Shown: one piece after another, positions 35,201 through 44,217 of the stretch
Layout of the letters: every line of letters begins with the position of its first letter
Numbering within the stretch: the first letter of the stretch is position 1
NCBI GenBank assembly: GCA_029204225.1
Contig: CM055097.1
Location: 58,706,651 to 58,770,650 of the forward strand
Length of the DNA stretch: 64,000 bases
From: Diphasiastrum complanatum
Taxonomy: Eukaryota > Streptophyta > Lycopodiopsida > Lycopodiales > Lycopodiaceae
Reading direction: 5' to 3'
Notes under the pieces: generated by a model
The model's database searches: none
The model's input: only the letters and a program-made list of their open reading frames with translations
What the model was told of the DNA's origin: nothing
Made by a program: the position numbers and the translations under genes

Positions 35201-38200
35201 CTTGTTGGAACTTGGAACTTGGTTGCAACTTGCTAGTAGTAAGTACTAACTGCCCCTTGAGCTGTGATTCAGCGTCCCCTGTCATGGTGGTCGAAGTTTG
35301 GGGTTCCTGTCCCCAAATTGCGTCACCTTGCCATCAGGATTCTCTCACAGGACTGCACTGCAGTCACTTGTGAGAGAAACTGGAGTGTCTATTCCATGAT
35401 TCACACGAAGAAGAGGAATCGACTATCATCAGCGCAGTTGGAGAGGTTGGTGTACTTACACGCCAACCTGAGACTTTTGGGTAGACTCCAAACCACCGCA
35501 GAGCCTATCCAGGTAACTTGTACACCATAAATTATAATTTCTAAATTCTAACATGTGATCCATCATCCCAGGTGGCAGGACCCAGTTGGCAATTAGTAGA
35601 TACTATTATACTAAATAGATCATATTACATACTACATACTACATAGTAGATACTAGACTGTACTATGTAGCTAAATTTTAACTTTTGTCGGGACTCGCCC
35701 TCCAAATTTTGTCTTGATTTCAATGTGCATTGTGACATGTGCGTAGGAGAGCTTAGAGTGCTCACTTGTTTAGCTATTAGAATTTAAGTATCTATACTAT
35801 CAGTGAATGTTTGACTTTTTTTTTTGAAGAATTGGAAAAAAAAGGTTCGAACCATTTTCCGATTCGAATTGGCCGGTTCGAATCGACCTGTTCGAATCGG
35901 GATGCAACCTTGCAAAAGTGTATAAGGCACGCTTTGCATACATGTGGATGGTTCAACATAGACTACTACCTATAAAGCTAGAGGTCTCATGCATGATGGT
36001 GACTTGTGAGCAAGTAGTGATCATAGGATGGCTCCAAGACTAATAGAGCACGTGTTTTTTAGAACATAGTTACTAGACCCACTTTGTGGCTAGAGGTCAA
36101 GAATCCCTCATCCACACAATCAGACCTATTTATGCAATTTTGGGAATCACAGATCGTGAAGGTAGTACCATGGGTTTGCTCCACAATTGCACGAATCAGC
36201 TTAGAGAGGCCCTAAAGGCCAATATTATTTTTCCATTTGACATATATGTTCATAAACTGTCAAAGTTTTGCTTTACTCCACTTTACAATATATTCCCTCA
36301 ATTACATAATATTAGCTCCATCTTCAATCATATTAATGATGCCCCACAACTACTATGCTAAAATCGTTAATCTCTGAACCAATTATGGCTTGTGCTCAAT
36401 TGTGTAGGTAACCTCTTCTTCATAATAAGACACAACAGCAAGGTCTTAGGTGACTCGTGATATATAGCCTGAATGATAAGTATTCAACTAGGTCTCCTTG
36501 GAAATATTGCTGGGTACTTGGCTATGTTATCAAATGGCCAAATTCATCCTAAAGTGTAATTGATCAATAAGGCCCACATAATTCAAGATCAAATGGATGC
36601 AAAGTGATGGCATTCCTTAACTCCTCCTTATTAACAAATACACTCTCCGCAATGTTCACTAAACGACCAAATTTGAATATGGAGACATTCTTCATAAATT
36701 TTTGGTCAAATGACTAAAGCACATTTGACCAAAAATTTATGAAATTGATGAAACTTACCAAATGGCAAGAAAAATGAAAAAGACAGAACAAGAATAATAT
36801 CACACAATCTACTTCAAGTATAGATTTGTATTCAATACAACAAGAACATTTTTAATTCGTCTATAGCATGTAACATAAATATACTCATGTGCTTAGACAA
36901 ATTGACTAGTCAAACCTTGAGCCCAACGCTCACATAGGTTGAGTGTGAATGGCAACTGTCAACTCTCTTTAGTAGGCACTCGGTAGAGAAGTTGCTTGAA
37001 TATGAATATATCAAGCATATTGTCTATAAATTGTGACCCTTTTATATTTGATAATATCCATGGGCCCACAAGAGACAACTTTTAAACAATTCACACCCAA
37101 TTTTTTTCATATACAAGAAAACCAACTGCTACTAGCATACCCACCTTGTGGCTTTAGCAAAGAGATGCACCCTTTGAGATGAACAACTACCCCTTTGCAA
37201 TCTATTTGACAACTACAATATTAACATTTCATTGTATTTCGTGATGAGAATGGGACTGGTCAATCCTTGGGAGCTTGGTTCACTAGTATGCTAAATTCAC
37301 AATTCGCAATAACAAAACTGGAAGGCCATGTGAGGAAACATTGTTGTTTAATGGTTTTGCATCCTAAATTAGTAGCTTGTACATATTTTGTTACGTTATG
37401 TGATAATTATATGGAAATCAAACTACTTAAGCAACTAAATAAAATTTAGTTGGTGATGTAGCTTGAATACAGTCATAAATGAAATGCATATTACATACCG
37501 CAATGTTTTTGTAACTTTCCATGTAATTGAACCATCGTTGTTGTTTGGCCTCCACAAAAGTAACTCGCCACCTAAATTTAAAAATCATCGGCAAAAACAG
37601 TACATTATTATGCTTGGATCAAACTTTTTTCCATTTTAAAATTACCTCTACACAACAGAGACATCCAACTAAGATCTTTCTTTTGGCACCTTATCTCAAC
37701 GTAGACAAACAATATCGTATCGCTTAATTGCATACAAATATATGAAACCCTTTGGGAAGGAGACTGACCATCAGCACCAGAAGCAAGCTCTTCTCCTGCA
37801 TTTTCAATGACCATAGTAACATCAATAGTACCCCTGTAGAACTTGATAAAACCACACATATTGGACTCTTAAGAATTCATCATTTCATAATAAAGGTGAA
37901 TATTAACACCATACGTATGATGCTTCCACCAGATGTCTAAACTTTTTTAACAAAATTGGGTAGACAAGAATCTTCATTAGGATAATGGAGAGGGTTTTTC
38001 TGTTAGCAGGGAACAAAATGAATGTCAACAAACCTCAAAGTCAAAACATGACTGCATCAGCTTATGCTCATTATAATACAAAGCTCTTACTTCAAAACTG
38101 TTGACTGTTTTTTACACACGGTTCTATGCATGTCCATACATGAATCACAACTAAATTTGGCCCTCATTCGTTATGGATGAGCCTAATTACCAGTTTGGCA

Positions 38201-39507
38201 GCATAATTCTTTTAAACTTAGAAAGAAATGCGCTACCCTTTGAGGACAAATTTCAATTCCCTGCCTCTCTTATTTTGGTTATTATAATCTTTTTGATATC
38301 TCTAAATTAGTATAAATAGGAGCTGAAGGCTCTCATTAGTTGGTTGAAACTTGATTAATTTGGTGAATCGAGCTCATTGTTGGAAAGTTCTATTTGGAGA
38401 TTGGATTTAAAGTCCTCATTGAACCTCTACTTTTGTTTCACTTCAATTCCTCTGGCTTATTAACAACTTAGAATTTTCATTGAGTTCTTTTAGTTGGAGA
38501 ATGTTATGTGAATTTCTTTTGCTGCTTTATACTTCATTGATGCCAGTATCTGTCATTGGGTCCAGAACAACGATCACTTTTCTTTTATCTTTCTATTCGT
38601 TTGATCCATACATAAAGTTAAACAAATCGTACCAGATGGCGAAAATCTGACAGCATTCACAGCAGCACTGTGGTATGAGAGATTGGCTTCAAATTTTGCA
38701 GAGGGCGTAGCATTTTCACCAGCAGCTTGGTGAAGAGACCACATCTACAGTAAAACTGAAATCAAGTTAGGAACACAGAATGCAGGTGCCCAATGCGTTA
38801 CTCTTGACTTCAGTAACATAGACGCCTTTATAAGGCAGTTAAAAAATAAACAAATGTCATTCCTAACTTTTTACGAGATAACAATGATATGAAAGGCGCG
38901 TGTATTTCCCTTCAGTCTTCTACTTACAAATAAAGCAGCTGCCTAGTATACCTTAAAGAACCTGCTCTTAGGCAACTATTTGTAGAGGTGCTTTTTTTTT
39001 CCCATTGTTCATTCTGAAATAGGTTACAAATATATCAGAAATTCTTCGATGTAACACCAAAGTGGTGAATGAGAAAAAGATTGAAAACACGGGGGATACT
39101 GCTAAGGTTCTCGTTAAATTCTGTTTCCAAGCCTTATGATCATTGTCCTACTAAAAATGAGAATTCATTCTTTAAAGCTTTAAAGACACTGAAATTTCAT
39201 ACACAATGCTCACTGGGAATTGATCGCAGAATCGATCCCTAACTATCCTGCACTCGACCGAGCCTAATTCCAAGCATATCATCAGCATTCATCAACCTAC
39301 TACGCATACTCTACAGGACATTGCAATGTAAACTTGTAAAAGGAACAACAAAGACTCCACACCATCGCAGATAAGCTTTCAAGGGAGAGAGACCTTAATG
39401 TCATGGTCAGCACCAGCGGTTGCAAGCAATCCTGAGGGGGGATGGAAGTCCAGCGAGAGAACAGGCTCCGATCCATGCCATGCAATCTGCACAGTGCCCC
39501 CTTTCAT
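19139..39507 (-). CDS. FAS2: FAS2, chromatin assembly factor 1 middle subunit (WD40), 3' end outside the window
   Basis: FAS2 is the p60/Cac2-class subunit of CAF-1. With FAS1 and MSI1 it deposits H3-H4 on newly replicated DNA in the nucleus. Ten exons on the minus strand splice in frame (114, 112, 27, 73, 104, 257, 103, 73, 110 and 142 nt), giving 371 codons plus 2 nt. Conserved FAS2 blocks are clear: [85 protein letters not shown] and [16 protein letters not shown]. These make up WD repeats 1-6 and the start of 7. About 120 C-terminal residues are missing because the gene continues beyond position 1. All borders are GT-AG and no stop or frameshift occurs, so the gene looks functional. The symbol is by homology to the Arabidopsis protein. 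Confidence 0.93.
19444..19553 (-). CDS. FAS2: FAS2 exon 9
   Basis: It encodes [19 protein letters not shown], then a variable [14 protein letters not shown] segment, and ends before GTACTC in phase 1. Intron 8 is 384 bp. Confidence 0.9.
19938..20010 (-). CDS. FAS2: FAS2 exon 8
   Basis: It begins after TTGATCAG and encodes [20 protein letters not shown], then ELS. It ends in phase 2 before GTTAGG, so that AG|G of the Arg codon spans intron 8. Intron 7 is only 90 bp. Confidence 0.88.
20101..20203 (-). CDS. FAS2: FAS2 exon 7
   Basis: It encodes [18 protein letters not shown] and [12 protein letters not shown], the most conserved FAS2 stretch, in WD repeat 5. Intron 6 is 549 bp. Confidence 0.95.
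20753..21009 (-). CDS. FAS2: FAS2 exon 6
   Basis: It encodes [19 protein letters not shown] and [13 protein letters not shown] repeat 4, then a Lys-rich linker and [14 protein letters not shown]. It ends TLPTK before GTTAGC, phase 0. Intron 5 is 341 bp. Confidence 0.94.
21351..21454 (-). CDS. FAS2: FAS2 exon 5
   Basis: It encodes [15 protein letters not shown] and [18 protein letters not shown] repeat 3, ending before GTCAGG in phase 1. Confidence 0.94.
21500..22689. other. Intron 4 sequence with no recognised element
   Basis: No frame or terminal repeat is recognised. Around 22240 the phrase TGTCATGCCCCGGCTACC resembles the start of some gypsy LTRs, but no partner copy was found. Confidence 0.4.
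22690..23536 (+). mobile_element. Ty3/gypsy fragment, plus strand: protease and RT start
   Basis: A degenerate retropepsin ([19 protein letters not shown], where the active DTG has become DTR) lies at about 22808-22905. From about 23280 the RT N-terminus is readable ([41 protein letters not shown]). It ends abruptly at 23536 and is followed on the other strand by a different gypsy copy. Stops and frameshifts separate the parts. Confidence 0.75.
23640..26202 (-). mobile_element. Ty3/gypsy chromovirus 3, minus strand, downstream half
   Basis: On the minus strand, from right to left: RT ([26 protein letters not shown], and FINDILAYS in place of YxDDILxYS) at 25852-26202; RNase H ([30 protein letters not shown]) at 25325-25543; a decayed integrase at 24100-25250; and a C-terminal chromodomain ([15 protein letters not shown]) at 23810-24103. 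The catalytic YVDD is altered, and stops occur throughout. The upstream part of the RT lies at 31738-31846, beyond the hAT insertion. Confidence 0.85.
26195..26202. repeat. Target-site duplication of hAT copy 2, left (ATAGCACC)
   Basis: It matches GTAGCACC at 31730-31737 at 7 of 8 bases. Eight bases is the diagnostic duplication length for hAT elements. Confidence 0.88.
26341..26371. repeat. GA run followed by a 13-base G run
   Basis: A short GA microsatellite runs into 13 G residues at 26359-26371, at the position where copy 1 has its long GA repeat. Confidence 0.9.
26385..26712. repeat. GT-rich microsatellite block of hAT copy 2
   Basis: Interrupted GTGTGT runs with TGATATTGTG and GTCTTGAGA spacers, the counterpart of 944-1390. 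The His/Thr-rich minus-strand frames are artefacts of the repeat. Confidence 0.9.
27028..27283 (+). CDS. hAT transposase exon 1 (BED finger), copy 2
   Basis: From the ATG at 27028, preceded by GCCACC, to a GTAAAC donor. It encodes [15 protein letters not shown] then [20 protein letters not shown], with the Cys pair and the later His/Cys positions of a BED zinc finger kept. BED fingers bind transposon ends. This exon is open, unlike copy 1 (Cys lost) and copy 3 (stop). Confidence 0.75.
27404..27896 (+). CDS. hAT transposase exon 2 (linker and DUF659 start), copy 2
   Basis: The acceptor TTTTTTGGCAG lies at 27393-27403. A Ser/Pro-rich linker and basic [14 protein letters not shown] are followed by [35 protein letters not shown] and [20 protein letters not shown], the N-terminal part of the DUF659-like region of hAT transposases. 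The frame is open; the donor is taken as GTACTA at 27897. Confidence 0.7.
28296..29113 (+). pseudogene. hAT transposase catalytic region, copy 2
   Basis: Exon 28296-28482 carries [13 protein letters not shown] (first catalytic Asp block) and [11 protein letters not shown]. The next exon, from about 28668, carries [13 protein letters not shown] (second Asp block) and [20 protein letters not shown]. After [15 protein letters not shown] the frame shifts at a deletion. The insertion-domain segment then continues in another frame ([29 protein letters not shown]) to about 29113. Catalytic residues are present but cannot be translated as one protein. Confidence 0.8.
29211..29880 (+). CDS. hAT transposase C-terminal exons, copy 2
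   Basis: 29211-29467 encodes [20 protein letters not shown] and [16 protein letters not shown]. From about 29621 a second exon encodes the hAT C-terminal dimerisation domain: [53 protein letters not shown]. The Glu of CERNWS is the third catalytic residue. A TAG follows directly at 29845, where copy 1 reads Gln. Confidence 0.72.
31730..31737. repeat. Target-site duplication of hAT copy 2, right (GTAGCACC)
   Basis: Partner of 26195-26202; only the first base differs. Confidence 0.88.
31738..31846 (-). pseudogene. Gypsy 3 reverse transcriptase, upstream piece
   Basis: The minus strand reads [20 protein letters not shown] then DALHG, the RT block that directly precedes the piece ending at 26202. 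With one copy of the 8-bp duplication removed, the two pieces are contiguous and in frame, so they are one RT interrupted by hAT copy 2. The right end breaks off at hAT copy 3. Confidence 0.9.
32250..32284. repeat. (GA)n microsatellite of hAT copy 3
   Basis: A GA run sits directly before the exon 1 start, as in the other copies (1665-1695 and 26974-27020). Confidence 0.9.
32289..33205 (+). pseudogene. hAT transposase exons 1-2, copy 3
   Basis: Exon 1 from the ATG at 32289 has a TAG at 32358 just before the finger, and its first finger Cys is changed (WTSRYCHQ). Exon 2, from 32702 after TTTTTTGGCAG, is open to about 33205 and close to copy 2 ([40 protein letters not shown]). Confidence 0.75.
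33529..34740 (+). pseudogene. hAT transposase catalytic region, copy 3
   Basis: It contains [13 protein letters not shown], where the first catalytic Asp of the SDGW block has become Asn, then [11 protein letters not shown]. Next come [13 protein letters not shown] and [20 protein letters not shown] (33980-34170), a stop at 34178, an extra exon-like stretch (34430-34530) absent from copy 2, and [12 protein letters not shown] with a stop at 34619. Damage is clear. Confidence 0.78.
34854..35530 (+). pseudogene. hAT transposase C-terminal region, copy 3
   Basis: 34854-35096 matches the copy 2 segment with a small deletion near 34890 (a GGGAGTGGTTTCAT-like stretch is lost). 35264-35530 encodes the dimerisation domain: [54 protein letters not shown]. 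Confidence 0.78.
36080..36240 (+). mobile_element. Older hAT transposase scrap
   Basis: The frame at 36086 reads [20 protein letters not shown] then TMGLLH, clearly related to [20 protein letters not shown] and TLGLLY of the large hAT copies but much diverged in DNA. It comes from a different, older hAT lineage. Confidence 0.65.
36241..36690. other. Intron 4, no recognised feature
   Basis: AT-rich sequence with no coding signal or repeat partner seen. Confidence 0.4.
36691..36743. repeat. Perfect 22-bp inverted repeat with a 9-base loop
   Basis: The arm at 36691-36712 starts TTCATAAATTTTTGG. The arm at 36722-36743 is its exact reverse complement. The loop is ACTAAAGCA. In FAS2 pre-mRNA it would form a stable hairpin within intron 4. 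Confidence 0.95.
37499..37571 (-). CDS. FAS2: FAS2 exon 4
   Basis: It encodes [14 protein letters not shown] and [10 protein letters not shown] and ends at a GTATGT donor, phase 2. Intron 3 is 197 bp. The donor opens the 16-kb intron 4. Confidence 0.92.
37769..37795 (-). CDS. FAS2: FAS2 exon 3, a 27-nt microexon
   Basis: The acceptor AATGCAG and the donor GTCAGT bound only 27 nt, phase 1 on both sides, encoding [10 protein letters not shown] across the joins. Neighbouring exons need exactly this piece to complete WD repeat 2. Intron 2 is 837 bp. Confidence 0.88.
38633..38744 (-). CDS. FAS2: FAS2 exon 2
   Basis: The acceptor ACTGTAG precedes codon MW of the first blade. The exon contains [17 protein letters not shown] and ends at a GTACGA donor, phase 1. 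Intron 1 is 649 bp. Confidence 0.92.
39394..39507 (-). CDS. FAS2: FAS2 exon 1 (start codon, 38 codons)
   Basis: It starts at the ATG at 39507 with [11 protein letters not shown], the conserved FAS2 N-terminus, and ends DHDIK before a GTCTCT donor, phase 0. It carries the first WD repeat. The start is chosen because the protein begins exactly where FAS2 homologues do. Confidence 0.93.
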
Positions 39508-39641
39508 GGCCTCCCTTGCGCTCCCCTCCCACTTCCAGCAAAAGCAAGCAAGCAGGCTCTTGCTATGGCGCTACGTCGCGATCGATCGATTGATCTCTCT
39601 CTCTCTCTATTTCTCGTTAGCTATCGCTTTTTGGTTGAGCT
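39508..39641 (-). promoter_or_regulatory. FAS2 5' leader and proximal promoter
   Basis: On the gene strand this stretch has a GA-rich run (GAGAGAGAGAGAGAT), GATCGATCGATC and then GGGAGGGGAGCGCAAGGG just before the ATG. GA-rich leaders are common in plant promoters. I see no clear TATA box. The transcription start cannot be fixed. Confidence 0.45.
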
Positions 39642-39650
39642 GGCGGGAAA
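39642..39650 (-). promoter_or_regulatory. E2F-type site in the FAS2 promoter
   Basis: The minus strand reads TTTCCCGCC, a perfect match to the plant E2F/DP consensus, 135 bp upstream of the FAS2 ATG. CAF-1 genes are S-phase genes, and E2F control of CAF-1 subunits has been reported in Arabidopsis. The role here is inferred from motif and position. Confidence 0.65.
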
Positions 39651-42195
39651 CACTCTCTTTACATTTTTTTTTTTTTGCAACAGGAAGAAGTTTTGTAGGG
39701 CTGCCCTTATCGCTTTAAGGTCAGTCCCTTACTTCATCAATAGGTAGGGTGATGACATATATGACACTCTTCTCCATATATTATCTTCTTTAATATTGTT
39801 GAATGACTTTTTTTAGGCCAATATAAGCATTCAGCAAGTATCTGAACATTTTCTACTCTTGTATATTTGTAGGTTATGAATATCGAGAGAAATCTTAATA
39901 CCTAATGATTCTTGTCGTAATGCGTAATGATTTTTGTCAATTATTTATTGGCGGAATAATCTACTTGTATAAGGCCCGTTATCAATAGGGTATCGACAAG
40001 GTTGTTAGCCAATCCTATATTTGTGGTTCTTAATGACAACCAATTTTCTTGGAAATATAGGTTGTCAGGTCCAATTATTGATACTTGTATTGATACTCAT
40101 CTTATCAACACATGTTTAGACTGGGATGTCAACAATTCTTACAACCATTGGTTCACTAGGAAATAAAAATCCTCCCCTCCTACCGCTTTCATACAGATTT
40201 GAGTTGCTTTATGGCACATGATGTGATTGAGGCCCTTTACCACAGAAGGCCACATTCCTTAATCTTGGGGATATTGCCCGACATATTGAGTTGTCAAGGG
40301 CAATGTGAAGAAAATGAACTAGTCATGTCAGAGAATCAAATGGGTCAATCATGTTCTAATATTCCATTTCTACTTACCACACACATGAAATAGGTGTGTT
40401 CCTTCTATCATCTCACTTCTCAAGAGAGAAAAATGGGTGGTAACGGACATTGGCTAAGCAATGATGCCACTAATTTAAAACAACCCAAGGATCACTTCAC
40501 TTACAACAAGAGCAAGTCTCTCCATTTGTACGGCTAGACTACATTGTTCATGGCCATGCCCTCCTTTAGGCTACACTTAACTTGTCAAGTATGTTCACAT
40601 CAAGTGGGCCTGGCAAGTTGAGGTGTCACTCACAACTTAAGACTAATGGGCCAACATAAAGCATAGCTCCAATAATACTCACACTAGGCACAGAAGAGAC
40701 ATGGTTAATGCAAAGAAGTGACCCGCAACAACACATGTGTCAATGGTTATGACAAGTCCAGAGATGACCCCACCTATACTTTGTATATAGAAGTGTATCT
40801 CGATGATTGGTCACCTGGAGAATGAAGAGCTCTTCCCACGTGGTTAGGCCAAGATGTGATCTTGCCTCAAGGTGTAGGTATGTGAGGGTTGAAGATAGGA
40901 CGCGGTGGTATGGGACATCGTAGCTTGGGGGAGACCTTAGCATGCTTGATGGTGATCTAAAGCTCCACTGCATGGGGGTGTGATGGCAATATTTCTATGG
41001 ATGGGCGGTAACAAAACATTCATCAACTAACTGTGTCCTTACCTTGGTCAGTTTCAACGATGGGATTTCTAACATCAAGACTTACTTTAATCTTCATGAA
41101 ATTAGGGGTTCAACTCCCATTCACCACACAAATGAGCACGTACAAGAGAAAATTAAAAAATAGTGAGACCAATGGGAGGCTTGAGCTATAGTTGATACTT
41201 TTCAATCTTGGAAGATACAATGGCAATAATCATGCAACGATTATTTATATTAACACCAAAAGAAGAAGAAAAAAATCAATGAATAATAAGCATACCCAAA
41301 TATTAGTTTCATGTTCATTTTTTATATTATTATGTTTAAAGCAAAGCGATGAGATTCTTAAAATATGATCACTCTTTAAATTGAATGTGTTTCTTGATGG
41401 TTCATCCGTACACAATCAATCATGGAGTAGCTTATATTTGGCCCACCACTCGTGAATTTATTATAATAGGACAAGTTTTTCTTAATGAAAAAGACAGTTA
41501 TGTAATTCAACAACATTAATATCAATACAACCGGGTTCAACAACTAGATTGTTGCAAATCAATGTCATGGTTGACCAACTCTTCTTCACTCAAATTGTTT
41601 GGCGAATTGGATGATTGGTCCTTGAATACACAAATTTGTAAACTCATTTTGATACATGCCTTACCACAATGATCAAACCACAATGTCCAAGAATAGTTTT
41701 ACCACCAATAACATAATTATCAATAAACAAAAAAATTAGGTGTTTAACACCAATGTGTACAAGATGGAGGAATTTACGACATATAGCCTTTTTTTTTTTT
41801 AGATTTCCAATAATATAGACCACACAAAGACTTGGACAAAAGCAATTGTCATCTCTTGAGCATAGACCTTGTTGTAAACTCTAGCCTCCACAAGAATCAT
41901 CGATAATGATAAGAGAACATCACAAAAAGTTAAAATGGATCATGTTGAAAAAGGCTTGTGAAGTAGCATTTTGAGAGTAAGGTGAGTTGACCATACATTT
42001 AGATTATCTATAAAGTTGTTACAATGTTACGGTTTTGGATAGGATAAAGGTTTGTTGCATCATGCTGGTGTCCATTCTAGCAAATTATTTATTGTTTTAT
42101 ATGGCATTTTGTCTTTCTCATCAATTTTTTAATTTTTGTATGTTATTAGGGAGTTTTTCTAGCCATGCATGTGCTTTAGGCTTCAAATAAACATA
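39651..42195. other. Upstream intergenic stretch, no gene recognised
   Basis: No frame longer than about 65 codons looks real. Near 40195 FELLYGT followed by a stop resembles the gypsy integrase PFELLYGR motif, but nothing around it supports a call. Confidence 0.4.
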
Positions 42196-43501
42196 TGTTG
42201 GAAATGGGAGACTGTTACCTTGGATCATATTACCTAAACTACAAGCATCCATTGAATCTCTATGAATTTCTAACACATAATGCATAACAAAAGCAAAAAA
42301 AAAAATACAGTAGAGAGAAAGAGTATGTCGAAAAATAGGATAGATAATGTAATGCGGAAATTACCTACTTCCAATGCATGACTACGCCTATCAAAATTTG
42401 AACAAAGCAGTAGTGATAAAAATCACGTTCAATCTTTAGCAACTAACTTTGAAATCGCTATATACTAAGTGATTACGTAGCCAAACATAAAGTATTGAAT
42501 TCTCAAACAATTTCTATCAGTTACAAAAGCAATACATAGATGCACGCATTCTGACATATAATATATGAGGGCAATACGGAGTTAGTATCAATTCAGAAAA
42601 GCAAAATCAGATGCTAATGAGCGCAAAACAATAGCGGATAGAAACCGTGCACTCTAAAGCTATCTCTGAGTAACTAAGAATAAGTCTGATAATAAGCAGC
42701 TCTGTTGATAAGCAGTAGCGCAATAGCAACTCTAGAATAAATCTCTAAAAGACTGAGCTAGAATGCTCAAGAGAGTTCAATCTTGAAAGCTTGATAGAGA
42801 GCTAACTACAATACTTTCCGATTGTGAATGATCTGCTTGATAAGAGCGCATGAAGCGTCACATAATTACACTCAGCCCCTTCACAATTCACAATAGAATT
42901 TCAAATCTCGAACTTAAACTGTATGAATATGAACAGCTATATATACTAAGCAATTAGGTCGTCAAATGCGTTTGCCAGTTGGCTGGTGTCCGTTGGCATT
43001 CATTCAGTTCAGAAATCGATTGCTGATAAGCGGTGGAAATTGGTCGTAAACAGTCTGTCTGCATAAATGAACTAGAACTGTCACTCTGTAGAAATGAACT
43101 AAAATCCCCACAGGCGAAGGTGTCGCAAAAAAATGTGACAGTGTCTGGTTTTTGTGAAAAACCCGAAGGTGCCCTTAAATCTGATTTAGGATTTCCCCAC
43201 ACTTTGCCAAAGTCATTTCCTTAACATTTGAGGCACTTAGAAAAATGCGAAAAATGCGACTCTACATTTTTACTCGTGATTCATGTCAGACAAAAAAGGT
43301 GACACTACATTTTTACAAGAGATTCCTAACAGGCGAAAAATGCCACATTGTTGTCAAACTCCGTGTATTTCTACAGATGTGTAAAAACACTTGTAATTCT
43401 GCAGACTGTGAAAAGACACAGGAAAATCCGCATAATTGGATAAACAATGGATGAAGATTAAAACCGATTAGTCGATTAGTAAGAAGGAGAATAATCCAAC
43501 A
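42196..43501 (-). repeat. Ty1/copia LTR A (3' LTR of the following element)
   Basis: On the plus strand it runs from TGTTGGAAATGG to AATAATCCAACA, so its ends are TGTTGG...CCAACA. The internal side is marked by a purine tract (AAAGAGGAG on the minus strand) directly before the LTR. The stretch 42380-42800 resembles 48570-49030. The left end is a best guess from the terminal TGTTGG. Confidence 0.6.
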
Positions 43502-43698
43502 CTCCTCTTTAATGTGAATCCTTAAATGCCTTGACCTTCAAACTTAGTTCTACACATAATCTTTTGTGTGCTTCCAAACTTAATGCTTTGGTAAAAATAT
43601 CTGCTATCATATCTTGTGTTCTACAGTATTGCAATCTGACCTCTTCGTTGAAAACTTTGCTTCTGACGAAATGATACTTCAGTTCAATGTGCTTACTC

Positions 43699-44046
43699 CT
43701 AGAAAAAAAATCTAGGGTTGGCTAATAAAGCAATGGCACTTTGATTATCACAAAATAATGTCGTCGGAGCATATTGATTCATACCGATATCTAAAAGTAA
43801 GTTCCTCAACCAAATTTCTTCCTTTGTAGCTTGAGAGGCTGCAATGTACTCTGATTTAGTGGAAGATAGAGCTATCGAAGATTGCTTGTGACTGTTCCAG
43901 GAAATTGGACCGTTGTTGAAGAAGAATGTAAACCCGGAAGTGGATTTACGATTGTCTCCATCTCCTGTCCAACTTGCATCTGTGTAGCCACTGAGTAAAT
44001 TGAGTTTGTCATTGTCGACTGCTCCATAACAAATGCAAAAGCCCAT
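43699..44046 (-). pseudogene. Copia RNase H, element A
   Basis: It carries the Ty1/copia RNase H signature: GYTDASWTGDGDNRKSTSGF, SIALSSTKSEYIAAS, LFCDNQSAIALLANP. The frame then ends in a run of Phe codons where the normal F-H-x-R-x-K-H-I motif should follow. RNase H removes the RNA template during reverse transcription. Confidence 0.9.
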
Positions 44047-44217
44047 AGTAGCTCAAAGATATCTCATGACTCTGATAAGAGCCTTCCAATGTGTTACACC
44101 AGGGTAAGTCATAAACTGACTAAGAGAGTTGACTGCAGAGGCTATGTCTAGCCAGGTACAAATCATGGCGTACATAAGAGATCCTATAATAGAATGGTAA
44201 GGTTACTCACATATCTG

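Larger units (their letters stand above)
31847..35912 (+). mobile_element. hAT DNA transposon, copy 3 (5'-truncated)
   Basis: It begins abruptly in the GT-rich block with no 5' inverted repeat, and ends with GATGCAACCTTG at 35901-35912, the 3' inverted repeat. The transposase region is the least deleted of the three: it keeps a segment at 34190-34520 missing from copy 2. It carries stops and shifts, so it is inactive. Most of the 3' non-coding region of copies 1 and 2 is missing here: 35750 jumps to the last 160 bp. Confidence 0.85.
21455..37498 (-). other. FAS2: FAS2 intron 4, 16,044 bp, transposon-filled
   Basis: It is bounded by a GTATGT donor at 37498 and a TTTTGCAG acceptor at 21455. 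It holds at least two gypsy fragments, two large hAT copies, an older hAT scrap and a perfect hairpin, all described separately. Exons 4 and 5 join in phase across it with the conserved TLRFHPRD. Confidence 0.9.

Noticed and set aside
36691-36743. Terminator or tRNA-like structure
   Set aside because: The hairpin lacks a tRNA fold, and rho-independent terminators do not apply in nuclear plant DNA.
39300-39747. Small frames overlapping FAS2 exon 1 and the promoter
   Set aside because: They are on the wrong strand or in the wrong frame relative to the conserved FAS2 N-terminus.
40190-40400. Gypsy integrase fragment (FELLYGT)
   Set aside because: Only seven residues match and the context gives no further domain.
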